In this document: positions 1 through 8,246 of the stretch, piece by piece | Position numbering within the stretch: the stretch's first letter is position 1 | Layout: every line of letters starts with the position of its first letter | Assembly: GCA_934613645.1 (NCBI GenBank) | Contig: CAKTTC010000009.1 | Coordinates: 46,565 to 110,564 of the forward strand | Origin: an uncultured Opitutales bacterium | Lineage (GTDB): Bacteria > Verrucomicrobiota > Verrucomicrobiia > Opitutales > Intestinicryptomonadaceae | Reading direction: 5' to 3' | DNA: 64,000 nt | The notes under the pieces: generated by a model | The model's input: the letters and a program-made list of their open reading frames with translations, nothing else | The model's database searches: none | Told to the model about the DNA's origin: nothing | Translations under genes and position numbers: made by a program

Positions 1-1
1 T

Positions 2-157
2 TTGGCGGGTAATATTATCGTTCGCCAGTGCGGCACAAAGGTTCGCGCGGGTGAAAACGTCGGAATGGGCAGAGATTTCACTTTGTTCTCGTTGGTTGAC
101 GGGATTGTGAAGTGGGACGGCGCACACAGAAAAGTTTCTGTGGAAATTGCCAAGTAA
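2..157 (+). CDS. rpmA: 50S ribosomal protein L27, C-terminal part
   Basis: This is the last 51 codons of ribosomal protein L27, a component of the large subunit near the peptidyl-transferase centre. The reading frame enters from the left edge, so the N-terminus is outside the window. The visible part has the family features: the [19 protein letters not shown] stretch, then a [12 protein letters not shown] segment and a basic C-terminus ending in IAK. No in-frame stop occurs before TAA at 155-157. L27 is normally encoded just after L21 (rplU), which would lie to the left. A tRNA gene follows about 115 bp downstream. Confidence 0.95.
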   Translation: MAGNIIVRQCGTKVRAGENVGMGRDFTLFSLVDGIVKWDGAHRKVSVEIAK

Positions 158-228
158 AGACGCGAAAAATCGGGCGGAATCCCGAGGGAATTGCGCCTGT
201 GTTCTTTAAAAATTTTGCGGGATAAACC

Positions 229-258
229 TTGACAAACCGAGAGGTTTCCGCACACTAA
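229..258 (+). promoter_or_regulatory. Possible sigma-70-type promoter of the tRNA-Met gene
   Basis: A perfect TTGACA -35 hexamer lies at 229-234. A weak -10 candidate (ACACTA or CACTAA) follows after a 17-18 bp spacer at about 252-258. The mature tRNA starts at 274, a plausible leader length. The -10 element is poor, so the call rests mainly on the -35 box and its position. Confidence 0.4.
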
Positions 259-273
259 ACTTCTTATTATTTC

Positions 274-345
<72 letters not shown>

Positions 346-354
346 ATAAAATTG

Positions 355-390
355 AAACGATTCTCCTTTAGCGGGGAATCGTTTTTTTGT
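355..390 (+). terminator. Rho-independent terminator after tRNA-Met
   Basis: AAACGATTC (355-363) pairs with GAATCGTTT (376-384). The stem extends inward through TCC/GGG with one wobble pair and is followed by a T-run. It sits 10 bp after the tRNA 3' end. Confidence 0.85.
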
Positions 391-545
391 TTTTTTATAA
401 TTCCTAAAGTGGCGTTTTTTATATGTTGTGAAGTGGCGCAAATTGGCTGAAGCCAATGTTGCTTTACTCCCAATTAAAGTTTTTTACATGACGTGCACCG
501 GCGTAGATTGGCTGAAGCCAATGCTACTTTACTTTAAGCAGTGAA

Positions 546-585
546 CAAAGGCGAACGGGCTTTGCCCGCCGCCGCCACTTTAGGA
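546..585. repeat. 40-bp direct repeat, copy 1
   Basis: A 40-bp unit that begins CAAAGGCGAACGGGC and ends CCACTTTAGGA. It is repeated exactly at 611-650, 65 bp downstream. It contains a GCGAACGGGC..GCCCGCCGC partial palindrome and forms part of the left repeat cluster. Confidence 0.85.
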
Positions 586-610
586 GTTATAAAAAACTTT
601 AATTAGTAGT

Positions 611-650
611 CAAAGGCGAACGGGCTTTGCCCGCCGCCGCCACTTTAGGA
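611..650. repeat. 40-bp direct repeat, copy 2
   Basis: Exact copy of 546-585. The CACTTTAGGA end also appears in degenerate form in the right repeat cluster near 3288-3300, so the unit belongs to a dispersed family. Confidence 0.85.
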
Positions 651-779
651 AACGTAAAAAATGCCCGAGAGCGTTTCTTACGGCGGCTTTAAATAATCAA
701 CGGCGATTGAACAAAGTTCAATCGCCGCTACCTTAAAATAGAGAAGCCGCCGCCGAAAGAAACGCGCCCTCGCGCTTTT

Positions 780-1514
780 TCAATTGGAGCATTTGGGGCG
801 GAGATTAGATAACGCCTGCGAGTGGATTTGGCAGATGCGGGCTTCGGTCAGACCGAATTCGCGGGCAATCTCGCCGAGCTTTTTGTGCTGGAAGTAGTAG
901 CTGTCAATTACGCGCCGCTGTTTTTCGGGAAGCGTGTTTATGCCGTCGCGGATTTCCGTGAAACGTTCGCGGCGTTGGAGCTGTTCGGCGGGCGTAGAGG
1001 CGTAGGTGTCGGGAATCGTTTCCTCGAGCGAAGCATCGGTGTCCGACTTGTTGTCGTTGATTGAGACGAAAGCGTATGTCTGGGTTCGGCGCATAATTTT
1101 GTCGAACTGCTTGCGCGAAACGCCCATCGCCGACATTACCTCACGGTCGGAGGGGGCGCGCGAAAGCTTTTGCTCCAAATCGTTTTTGATTTTTTCGACG
1201 TTCTTGGCGTCGTTGCGTGCCGAGCGCGACATGTAGTCGATGTTGCGGAGTTCGTCGATGATTGCGCCGCGGATTCTGATTGCAATGTAGCCGTCGAAGC
1301 TGTCGCTGCGCGAGTCGTCAAGGCGGCGGATTGCGTCGGCAAGCCCCCAAACGCCCGCCGAGTGCAGTTCGTCGGCGTCCGCGTAGGACGGCAGTTTGGA
1401 GCGCATAGAGTTCACTATTCTCCTGACAATCGGGAAATACTTCTCGAAAATTTTTTGTTGGGCTTGCGTAAAGGGCGTTGAGGCGTCCTTTTTTATCGGG
1501 GTTTTTGTAGGCAT
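780..1514 (-). CDS. RNA polymerase sigma factor, FliA/WhiG type
   Basis: A 244-residue alternative sigma factor of the sigma-28 group. Region 2 spans about 26-96 (DELHSAGVWGLADAIRRLD, then the long helix ending in IIDELRNIDYMSRSAR). Region 3 spans about 104-160, and region 4 with its helix-turn-helix about 192-240 (LPEKQRRVIDSYYF, then LGEIAREFGLTEARICQIH). The length matches FliA (about 240). The chosen ATG at 1512-1514 is preceded by an AAAGGGC-like ribosome site. The frame stays open far upstream, but that part is antisense to the next gene and not coding. No flagellar or chemotaxis genes are nearby, so its regulon cannot be read from context. It is divergent from the muramidase gene across about 285 bp. 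Confidence 0.9.
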   Translation of the reverse strand: MPTKTPIKKDASTPFTQAQQKIFEKYFPIVRRIVNSMRSKLPSYADADELHSAGVWGLADAIRRLDDSRSDSFDGYIAIRIRGAIIDELRNIDYMSRSARNDAKNVEKIKNDLEQKLSRAPSDREVMSAMGVSRKQFDKIMRRTQTYAFVSINDNKSDTDASLEETIPDTYASTPAEQLQRRERFTEIRDGINTLPEKQRRVIDSYYFQHKKLGEIAREFGLTEARICQIHSQALSNLRPKCSN

Positions 1515-1799
1515 GTCTGCCCTTTCTTTTGAAGTATTTATAGGGGGTGTCTCTATGTTATCGTAAAATAATTGTTTTTGTTTAACAGATTTTTCGAAAT
1601 AATTTTCCGTGCGAAACCGAACCAACCGACATCGCCCGAACACACAAACATTGAATCGGCAAAAATGCGCCAATGCAAGCGATTTTTCGAAATATTTGTG
1701 TTGTAAAGTCGGGGCGGTTTTGAAGAATACACGCAATCGACGCAGCCGCGCGCCGAACGGTCGGCGTTGCGGCGGGTTTGCCGTTCGGAGAGAATTTTT

Positions 1800-3053
1800 A
1801 TGAAATCGAAGATTTTTGCGGTTGCGGCCGCGCTGTTTTTGTTTGTGCTCGACGCCGTTTGCGCGCCGAAGGTAATGCTGGGCATCGACGTTTTGGAGTC
1901 GATGGGGTTCGCCCCGCTGCGCGGCAAGCGCGTGGGCTTGCTCACGCACCCCGCGGGCGTCAACAGGTTCGGGCGAAGCACCGTAGACGTTCTCCGTTCG
2001 GCGCGCGGCGTTCGGCTGACCGCGCTCTTCGGCCCCGAGCACGGCATTTACGGCGACGAAAAGGCCGACGTGCCCGTTCTCGACAAAATCGACCGCCGCA
2101 CGCGTCTGCCCGTGTATTCGCTCTACGGCAAATACCGCAAGCCCACGCCCGAAATGCTCAAGAAAATCGACGTTTTGGTAATCGACCTGCAGGACATCGG
2201 GTGCAGGTCTTACACATACATCAGCTGCATGCTCAGGGCTATGGAGGCGTGCTTCGAAAACGGCAAGGAGGTTGTGGTTCTCGACCGCCCCAACCCCCTC
2301 GGCGGACGTAAGATTGACGGCCCGCCGCTCGACGCCGAGTTCAAAAGCTACGTCGGAATGTTCCGCATTCCGTATGTCCACGCCATGACAATCGGCGAGC
2401 TTGCCCGCTACGCAAAATACACGCGCGGGGTGATGGAAATCACAACCAACTACCAGCGGCACGGCAAGCTCACTGTAATTCCAATGCGCGGCTGGAAACG
2501 CGATATGCTTTGGAGCGACACCGGGCTTAAATGGGTTCCCACAAGTCCGGCAATCTCCAGTTTCTCCGCCGCGCTCGGGTATCCGATGACGGGCTTGGGC
2601 TGCCAGCTCGGCGGCTTTCAGCACGGCTACGGCACAACGCGCCCGTTCCGTCTGCTCACGTTCCCGAACAAGTCTCCGCAGGTTGTAAAGGCGTATCTCG
2701 ACCGCTACAAAATCCGCGGGGTTTCTTTCATTCCCGCGAAGGCAAAATCTCTCGACGGCAAGAAGACCGTAAGCGGTCTTTACGTCTCAATCGACGACTG
2801 GAGCGTTTTACGCCCCACCGAGTTAAGCGTATATTTAATGAAGCTCACCTGCGTTTTCAACGGCGGCAACGTTTTCCGATACGCCTCCAAGCCGAACGCC
2901 CTCCTTTTCAACAAGCACACAGGCTCGCGCGAGTTTTGGAACGAGCTTGTCTCGAAGGGCGCGTATCTCGACGCCGAAAAGTTCATTCGAAAATGGGACA
3001 GCGACAACGCCGACTTCAAGCGGGTGTCTTCCAAATACTACCTCTACAAATAA
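1800..3053 (+). CDS. namZ: Exo-beta-N-acetylmuramidase NamZ-like (DUF1343)
   Basis: A 417-residue exported protein of the DUF1343/NamZ family (CAZy GH171 by family knowledge). Characterised members remove terminal MurNAc from peptidoglycan fragments. The start ATG at 1800 has GGAG at 1787-1790 and opens a clear signal peptide (hydrophobic [16 protein letters not shown]). Family landmarks are the N-terminal [30 protein letters not shown] and [15 protein letters not shown] segments, and later [15 protein letters not shown]. Length is normal. It likely acts in the periplasm in cell-wall turnover or recycling. No other recycling genes are adjacent, and it is flanked by repeat clusters on its downstream side and beyond the sigma-factor gene. 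Confidence 0.88.
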   Translation: MKSKIFAVAAALFLFVLDAVCAPKVMLGIDVLESMGFAPLRGKRVGLLTHPAGVNRFGRSTVDVLRSARGVRLTALFGPEHGIYGDEKADVPVLDKIDRRTRLPVYSLYGKYRKPTPEMLKKIDVLVIDLQDIGCRSYTYISCMLRAMEACFENGKEVVVLDRPNPLGGRKIDGPPLDAEFKSYVGMFRIPYVHAMTIGELARYAKYTRGVMEITTNYQRHGKLTVIPMRGWKRDMLWSDTGLKWVPTSPAISSFSAALGYPMTGLGCQLGGFQHGYGTTRPFRLLTFPNKSPQVVKAYLDRYKIRGVSFIPAKAKSLDGKKTVSGLYVSIDDWSVLRPTELSVYLMKLTCVFNGGNVFRYASKPNALLFNKHTGSREFWNELVSKGAYLDAEKFIRKWDSDNADFKRVSSKYYLYK

Positions 3054-3064
3054 AAAAAAGCGCG

Positions 3065-3553
3065 TTTTTTAACTTTCCTAAAGCGGCGGCGATTGGCAGA
3101 AGCCAATCCGCCTTTGCTTTTGGGTTAAAGTTTATTAAAAAAACTCGTCGAAGCAAACGCTCTCGGGCATTTTTTACGTTTCCTAAAGCGGCGGCAATCG
3201 GCGAAAGCCAATGCGCCTTTGCTCTTTACTTAAAGTAGCGCGACTTTAATTTGAAATTAAAGCGGCATTGGCTTTAGCCTATCCGCGCCACTTTAGGAAT
3301 TATAAAAAACCGAATAACACAGTGAGCGTTCTAAGTGTAGGCGTTTGACAAAGTAGCATTGGCTTTAGCCAATCTACGCCAGTGCACGTCTATGGAAGCC
3401 CGCCCTGCGGGACAAGGGGCTACGCCCGAAAAGTTTTTCAGCTTAGGATATTCAAGCCATTGAACTTTGTTCAATGCGTATGCAAATAGGAAAGGCGTAG
3501 CGGTTAGCTACGCTGAATTACACAGACCGCCGCTAGCGGCGGAGGTCAAGGGG
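3065..3553. repeat. Cluster of short palindromic repeats (REP-like), right copy
   Basis: About 490 bp without a gene. Two related units starting TTCCTAAAGCGGCGGC lie at about 3077 and 3180. Inverted relatives are at 3266-3300 and 3350-3390, the latter being the inverted partner of 490-530 (39 of 41 positions). Further palindromes are CATTGAAC-ttt-GTTCAATG (3458-3476), the 16-bp CCGCCGCTAGCGGCGG (3527-3542) and CAAGGGGC-tac-GCCCCTTG (3547-3565). The last overlaps the stop codon of the next minus-strand gene and may serve as its terminator. Confidence 0.75.
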
Positions 3554-3946
3554 CTACGCCCCTTGTTCACGCACAATGAGCAGGCGCGAGGCTATTATTT
3601 CGTCTTTTGCCAGTAGTTGTAGTTCGAATGTTCCGGGGGATTTTATGGGGAAGTTTTGGAGGTTGAAGAAAAGCTCGGGGGTGTCGAGAGGTGTTTTGAA
3701 CGGCACTTTGGCGGGCAGTTCGAAAAGAACGTCGTTGTTGCCTGCAATCAGTTTTATTTTCACTTCCGTTTCGCCCTCGAGGTTCGTCAGCGAAGCAAAC
3801 ACGAACATCTGCGGGATAACGTGCGGAAATTTCGGTGCGGCTATTGAGTTGAATATGCCCACGAGCGTTTTCTTGCCCGTCATGGCATCGGTTATAACAG
3901 TGTCGCAAACAAGCAGTGCGAGGGGAGTTGCCGAATTGTCTTTCAT
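3554..3946 (-). CDS. DUF6941-like small conserved protein
   Basis: A 130-residue cytosolic protein. The N-terminal LLVCDTVITDAMTGKKTLVGIFNSI stretch and the predicted beta-rich body (FVFASLTNLEGETEVKIKLI) match the DUF6941 type as I remember it; the function is unknown. The ATG at 3944-3946 is chosen over an upstream TTG. No signal peptide or membrane segment is present. The stop codon lies inside a GC-rich hairpin (3547-3565). It is divergent from the small gene at 4060. Confidence 0.6.
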   Translation of the reverse strand: MKDNSATPLALLVCDTVITDAMTGKKTLVGIFNSIAAPKFPHVIPQMFVFASLTNLEGETEVKIKLIAGNNDVLFELPAKVPFKTPLDTPELFFNLQNFPIKSPGTFELQLLAKDEIIASRLLIVREQGA

Positions 3947-4059
3947 TGTGCGCAATTATTGCCGAATTTTTTTTCGATTGAAAGAAAATTTTTGCTTGAG
4001 TAGCGGGTGCGTTCGGCAATAGTGTTTTATTCGGATAAAAAATGAAAAGGACAAGATTG

Positions 4060-4266
4060 ATGAACCGCACGAAGGAAACTCCGTCGCTTTCCCGTTCCGA
4101 TATTTACAAGGAATTTTTGGCGGAAAGGGAGGAGATTCTCAAGCACAAGTGGCTTGAATCGGAAAAGGCCGGCTACGATATCGGTTATGACAGGGCACTT
4201 GTCGATTGGATTATGAACCACCGCGAAAAATGGCGCATGCAACGCTTCAAAAAGCAGAAGGCGTAA
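4060..4266 (+). CDS. Small conserved-looking protein of unknown function
   Basis: A 68-residue charged, probably helical protein with no signal peptide. Its core has the pattern SEKAGYDIGYDRALVDWIM, followed by HREKW and a lysine-rich tail. I do not recognise a named family. Two in-frame ATGs exist (4042 and 4060). The second is preceded by AAAAGGA at 4045-4051 with good spacing, so it is preferred. The gene ends in a clear terminator, which supports it being real. Confidence 0.6.
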   Translation: MNRTKETPSLSRSDIYKEFLAEREEILKHKWLESEKAGYDIGYDRALVDWIMNHREKWRMQRFKKQKA

Positions 4267-4283
4267 TCGAAAAAAGCAACACT

Positions 4284-4315
4284 CCCGATTCCAAAAAAAT
4301 CGGGTTTTTTATTTT
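4284..4315 (+). terminator. Rho-independent terminator
   Basis: CCCGATT (4284-4290), a 7-nt loop, AATCGGG (4298-4304), then TTTTTT. It separates the small gene at 4060 from the PLP enzyme gene at 4334. Confidence 0.88.
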
Positions 4316-4333
4316 GTCCAAACATCAGCATTT

Positions 4334-5518
4334 ATGAAAAATATTCCCGATTCCGAATCAATGCGCAGGCTCGACGCGGCCGCGGCAGACATTGTAAAAC
4401 ACAAGTTCAACCAGCTCGGCTATCCGTTCAATCAGGACACGGGGCTTTCAGAATTTTTCAGGTGGCTTGCCGACACAAAGCTTGGCGACATCACGCTAAT
4501 CAACGTCGGCGACCCCTACAAAACCGACTGGGACATGCTCAATACCGACTACTTCGAACGCGAAGCAATCGACTTCCTCGCGCGCGCCTACGGGTTCGGG
4601 CAGGGCGAACACTGGGGGGTAATCTCGAACGGCGGAACCGACGGCAACATGCACGGCGTGTATTTCGGGCGAAAGGCTCTTGCGCAGCGTTCCGACATTC
4701 CGCCGGTGCTCTACGTTTCGGAGGAGGCGCACTATTCGGTGAAGAAGCTCGGCGACATTCAGAACATCGAAACGCGCACAATAAAGGCGCACGAAATGGG
4801 GCAGATGGACGTGGCCGACTTCGAACGCAAGCTCGACCCCGCGCGCCCCGCGCTTGTTGCGATTGCAATCGGCGGCACTTTCAAGGGCGCGATTGACGAC
4901 CAAGCCGCAATCGACGAAGTTTTGCGCCGCGTGAACCCGCCCGCCGTCTACCGCCACTTGGACGTTGCGCTTTTCGGCGGCTACCTGCCTTTTCTGGACG
5001 ACGAGTTTGCGCGCAATATTGTCAACGTCAAAAAAAAGAAGTTTGATTCGCTCGCGGTGTCGGGGCACAAATTTTTGTCGCTCAACGAGCCTGCGGGCGT
5101 GTTTATCTGCGCGCGCGAAGTGCTTGAGTGTGTCCATTCCAACCCCGTTCCGTATCTGAAGGGCGTAATTCCCACAATTAGCTGTTCGCGCAGCGGGTTC
5201 GACGCCCTGAAGCTGTATTGGCGTCTGAAAACCGTCGGCGAAGACGGCCTGCGCAATCAGGCGCGGCACAGCCTGCAAATGGCTGACCTTATGCTTGAAA
5301 AGCTGAAGCAAGCGGGCGTTCCCGCGTGGTGCAACAAGTATTCGAATACTGTTTTCTTCCGCCGCCCGAAGGAGGAGATTGTAAAAAAATACGCGCTTGC
5401 CTGCAACAACGATCCCGTTTTCGGCGAGCTTTCGCACGCGGTCGTGATGCAGTATTTCACGCCCGAATTGATTGACGCCGTAGTCGCCGACATTGCAAAA
5501 AATCAAAAAAACCCTTAA
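4334..5518 (+). CDS. PLP-dependent histidine-decarboxylase-like enzyme (group II decarboxylase)
   Basis: A 394-residue fold-type I PLP enzyme resembling the PLP-dependent histidine decarboxylases of Gram-negatives and related serine/aspartate decarboxylases. Visible landmarks: GGTDGNMHG (100-108) for phosphate binding, EAHYSVKK (131-138) whose His133 would stack on the cofactor, HLDVALFGG (208-216) with Asp210 at the pyridine nitrogen, and SGHKFLS (243-249) with Lys246 as the Schiff-base lysine. Length is close to bacterial Hdc (about 378). The substrate cannot be settled from sequence, and plant-type serine decarboxylases share the same motifs. It stands alone between a terminator and ferritin. 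Confidence 0.75.
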   Translation: MKNIPDSESMRRLDAAAADIVKHKFNQLGYPFNQDTGLSEFFRWLADTKLGDITLINVGDPYKTDWDMLNTDYFEREAIDFLARAYGFGQGEHWGVISNGGTDGNMHGVYFGRKALAQRSDIPPVLYVSEEAHYSVKKLGDIQNIETRTIKAHEMGQMDVADFERKLDPARPALVAIAIGGTFKGAIDDQAAIDEVLRRVNPPAVYRHLDVALFGGYLPFLDDEFARNIVNVKKKKFDSLAVSGHKFLSLNEPAGVFICAREVLECVHSNPVPYLKGVIPTISCSRSGFDALKLYWRLKTVGEDGLRNQARHSLQMADLMLEKLKQAGVPAWCNKYSNTVFFRRPKEEIVKKYALACNNDPVFGELSHAVVMQYFTPELIDAVVADIAKNQKNP

Positions 5519-5560
5519 ACGCGCCGTATTTTTTTCGATAGGCGTGTTGAAAGGTTTTAT

Positions 5561-6070
5561 ATGATATCCAAAAATGTCCAACGCGCTTTCAACGAGCAGA
5601 TAAACAGGGAACTGTTTTCGGCGTATTTGTATGCGGCAATAGCGGCGGTTTTCGCCCAAAAAAGTTTAGACGGTTTTGCAAACTGGTTTAAAATCCAAGC
5701 GCGCGAGGAAGTCGCCCACGCGGAAGGGTTCTTCAACTACATAATCGAGCGGGGCGGGGCTGTGGAGCTTGGCGCGATAGCCTCTCCGCAGTTCGACGGG
5801 GCGTCGTGCGCGGATATGTTCGCAATTTCGCTCGAACACGAAAAGTTCGTGACCGCTAGCATAGACTCTCTCTGCGACTTGGCCGACGCCGAGCGCGACA
5901 GGGCTTCGGCCTTGTTCCTGCAATGGTATGTGCGCGAACAGGTAGAGGAAGAGGCGACTTTCCAGAAGATTCTCGACAACCTCCGCACGATAGGCGACAA
6001 CCGTTGCGCCCTCATGGCAATGGACGCCGAGTTCGCCAAGCGCGAGTATTGCGCCCCGCATATCCAGTAG
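5561..6070 (+). CDS. ftnA: Non-haem ferritin
   Basis: A 169-residue ferritin that stores iron as a ferric mineral in a 24-subunit cytosolic shell. The ferroxidase ligands of E. coli FtnA are present at the same numbers: Glu17, Glu50, His53, Glu94, Gln127 and Glu130, with the extra C-site residues Glu49, Glu126 and Glu129. Length matches the family (about 165). It starts at ATG 5561, 43 bp after the PLP enzyme, and could be read with it. A strong terminator follows at 6150. No Fur-box-like operator was convincing. Confidence 0.93.
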   Translation: MISKNVQRAFNEQINRELFSAYLYAAIAAVFAQKSLDGFANWFKIQAREEVAHAEGFFNYIIERGGAVELGAIASPQFDGASCADMFAISLEHEKFVTASIDSLCDLADAERDRASALFLQWYVREQVEEEATFQKILDNLRTIGDNRCALMAMDAEFAKREYCAPHIQ

Positions 6071-6149
6071 TGTTGGCGGGCGGGTGCTACGCCCCACACT
6101 CCCAAAAAATTTATTTGTTCTTTCATTTTTTTGTTTGTTGTGTTGTTTC

Positions 6150-6183
6150 AGCCCGACGGCGTAGCTCCGTCGGGCTTTTTTTG
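6150..6183 (+). terminator. Rho-independent terminator after ferritin
   Basis: AGCCCGACGG (6150-6159), loop, CCGTCGGGCT (6167-6176), then a run of seven T. The other side lacks a U-tract for the convergent gene at 6207, so it acts on the plus strand. Confidence 0.9.
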
Positions 6184-6206
6184 CCTTTTGTTCGCGTTCG
6201 GAGGCG

Positions 6207-8012
6207 TTATTTAACGGGTTTAAACAACGCGTAATCCATCGGGCGAACAACGCCTTTTTTGTATTTGAAATCTTTTTTTGTGTAGTTTGTGACAATCTCG
6301 CTTCCGTCGGAATAGCGCGTCAGGAAAACGTCGTGCGCAATTTCGTCGTGGAAGTCCATAAATTCGAGCTGCAGATACTTCGATTTTTGGTATTCGTCGT
6401 AGCCCGTTTTTACGTCGGGAAAGTTTTTTTCGTTGTCCAAATGCCAGTAATATGTGGGGCGTCCGCCGAATTCGTATAACTTCAGCCTGCGCGTTTCGGG
6501 CGTAAACGACGTTGACCAGCTCGATTTTTGCGTGCGCGTGCGGCAGTTGTAGTCGATTGTCGAGGCAAACGGGTTGCTCAAAATGATTCCGTGGTAGGCT
6601 ATCTGCCAAATCGGGATAAGCCGCGTTATCAGGGGCGATTCGCGGCCGAGATATTTCGGATACGCGCTCACATAGAGGGCGTAGTCGAACGTATTTGCCA
6701 CTTGGTCGCAAGGCCCTTCGCTTCCGAACGAGCCGAAGAATGCGTCGGAAAGCAACCCCACTTGGTTCATATAAAACGCGGTGTCGTTAAGCGTGCAGAA
6801 GTGCGATATATCGAAACATCTATACGGTGAAATCGCCGTTGTAACGTCTATATGGACACCGCTTGTAAAGCCGAGTTGTTGCATGTCGGTGTATTCCTTC
6901 AGCACTTGTTTGTAGTAGACTTGATGCCAGCAGGGTCTGTAGGCTTCGCCGCCCAGCCCTTCGTAGTGAATGTATGAGCCGTCCTTTTGCAACGCCAGTT
7001 CCGACTTGTTAAATGCGGGGGAAACCGTGTAGTTTTCGGTGTGCATAATGTGCGGAATTGTCTGGTAGCCGAGCTTTTTGCCGAGCGCGTTGAATTCGCG
7101 GCATTTTGCGTTTCCGCCAAGCTCCGCCGCAGCCGTGCCATAGATTGGAGAAAATCCCTCTATGCGCAAATTCCAGTTTGTAACTATTACGTCCGTCTTT
7201 TCTACGCCCAGCGATTTCAGTTTCTTCATGGCGTCCATGACTGAGTCGAAATTGCGGATAATTCTGGGATTGGGCGTTTCCACGTCTTTCCAGTGGTATC
7301 CGCGGAACTTTCCCCACATGCTTTCATACATCGAAGCCGCCATTGTAAACTTGGTGACGATTGAATCGACCGAATACCTCAGCTGCGGATTGCTCTTGAT
7401 TCTCTCTTTCAACGGCACTACTTCGCCCCTTCCGAGCTGGTAGTCGCGGTAGGCGCGCCCCATTGAAGAATAGTTCGCGTCCGCGCCCTTGAAGTAGACA
7501 AAATCTATTACCAAGTCTTCGTAAATCGGCATTCCGATTTGACCTATCCCAAAACGGGGGAAGAGCTTGTATTCGCCGTTTTTGACTGTCAAAATCATTG
7601 AGAATTCATATTTCAGCCCTTTGATTATCGCCACAAAAGCTTCGTCGCCCTTTTTGAAGCCGAACATTTGCATGGGATTGCGCGGTTCGATAATCGAACC
7701 GTTGTCGTGGGTGAATTCCCCCATTCGTCCGTCCGAAAGAACCCAGTAGCCCTTTTCGCCCTTCGTTGCAATAGCGTCGGGATTTACAATATCGATATGC
7801 TCGATTCGCATCCAGCTGTTTCTCGAACGTTTTTTATACGGAATGCGCAAGCGCGCGGTGTTGGCGTCGATTTTTTCAAGCTTTATGCTTTCCTCGGTTG
7901 ACTTGCCGTCTTTCCATTTCGTAATTACGTTTACCGAGTCGGTAGCCGCAGCCGCATACGTTGCGGCAAGGAATGAAAGCATGCCTGCTATTGTTAACGT
8001 TTTTAATCTCAT
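6207..8012 (-). CDS. Secreted DUF5696-type protein, possible glycosidase-like barrel
   Basis: A 601-residue exported protein. The ATG at 8010-8012 has a perfect AAGGAGGA ribosome site (complement of 8023-8030) and opens a signal peptide (LTIAGMLSFLAATYAAA). The N-terminal half looks beta-rich. The central and C-terminal parts have alternating strand/helix character with aromatic and acidic residues, such as VIVTNWNLRIEGFSPIYG and GVHIDVTT, as in TIM-barrel carbohydrate-active enzymes. I place it near DUF5696 proteins by resemblance only, and no catalytic pair can be assigned. It is divergent from the efflux operon across a 234-bp region that holds the inverted-repeat operator. Confidence 0.55.
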   Translation of the reverse strand: MRLKTLTIAGMLSFLAATYAAAATDSVNVITKWKDGKSTEESIKLEKIDANTARLRIPYKKRSRNSWMRIEHIDIVNPDAIATKGEKGYWVLSDGRMGEFTHDNGSIIEPRNPMQMFGFKKGDEAFVAIIKGLKYEFSMILTVKNGEYKLFPRFGIGQIGMPIYEDLVIDFVYFKGADANYSSMGRAYRDYQLGRGEVVPLKERIKSNPQLRYSVDSIVTKFTMAASMYESMWGKFRGYHWKDVETPNPRIIRNFDSVMDAMKKLKSLGVEKTDVIVTNWNLRIEGFSPIYGTAAAELGGNAKCREFNALGKKLGYQTIPHIMHTENYTVSPAFNKSELALQKDGSYIHYEGLGGEAYRPCWHQVYYKQVLKEYTDMQQLGFTSGVHIDVTTAISPYRCFDISHFCTLNDTAFYMNQVGLLSDAFFGSFGSEGPCDQVANTFDYALYVSAYPKYLGRESPLITRLIPIWQIAYHGIILSNPFASTIDYNCRTRTQKSSWSTSFTPETRRLKLYEFGGRPTYYWHLDNEKNFPDVKTGYDEYQKSKYLQLEFMDFHDEIAHDVFLTRYSDGSEIVTNYTKKDFKYKKGVVRPMDYALFKPVK

Positions 8013-8132
8013 AATCTTTTTATCCTCCTTGTGTTATATTGTTTTTTTCGCGGCTGCAAAGACAACCGCAAAAGTTAGTGTGATTCTACTACATAGGATA
8101 GGATAGTCAAGAAAAAAGAAAATTTTGCTTGC

Positions 8133-8170
8133 AATCAAAAGATTTAATCAAATGATTAAATCTTTTGATT
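8133..8170. promoter_or_regulatory. Perfect 18-bp inverted repeat, probable TetR-family operator
   Basis: AATCAAAAGATTTAATCA (8133-8150), spacer AA, then its exact reverse complement (8153-8170). The inner TTTAATCA-nn-TGATTAAA has the size and symmetry of a TetR-family operator. It lies about 75 bp before the efflux operon whose last gene encodes a TetR/CerR-type repressor, and 120 bp before the divergent DUF5696 gene. Autoregulation of the operon is the simplest reading. Control of the divergent gene is also possible. Confidence 0.75.
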
Positions 8171-8246
8171 AAACTCGAAATACCTAAAACAATCCGCATG
8201 TCGGGCTGGGCAGCTCAGCCGCAGGCGGCAACTACTCTGAAAATTT

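Larger units (their letters stand above)
400..765. repeat. Cluster of short palindromic repeats (REP-like), left copy
   Basis: This gene-free stretch is built from short modules. ATTGGCT-ga-AGCCAAT palindromes occur at 442-457 and 507-522. A perfect hairpin with a 12-bp stem and AAA loop lies at 701-727. An outer inverted pair, GCGTTTCTT..GGCGGCTT near 671-690, matches the complementary stretch near 742-764. The 41-bp block 490-530 recurs in inverted orientation at 3350-3390 with two mismatches. No coding frame here looks real. Confidence 0.75.

Noticed and set aside
1515..2624. Open frame continuing upstream of the sigma factor on the minus strand
   Set aside because: It lies antisense to namZ, mirrors its codon pattern and has no sigma-factor homology. 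The ATG at 1514 gives a normal-length sigma factor.
8203..8221. GGCTG..CAGCC hairpin in the leader of the efflux operon, considered as a riboswitch or attenuator
   Set aside because: Only five pairs, no U-tract and no alternative structure. Insufficient for a regulatory RNA call.
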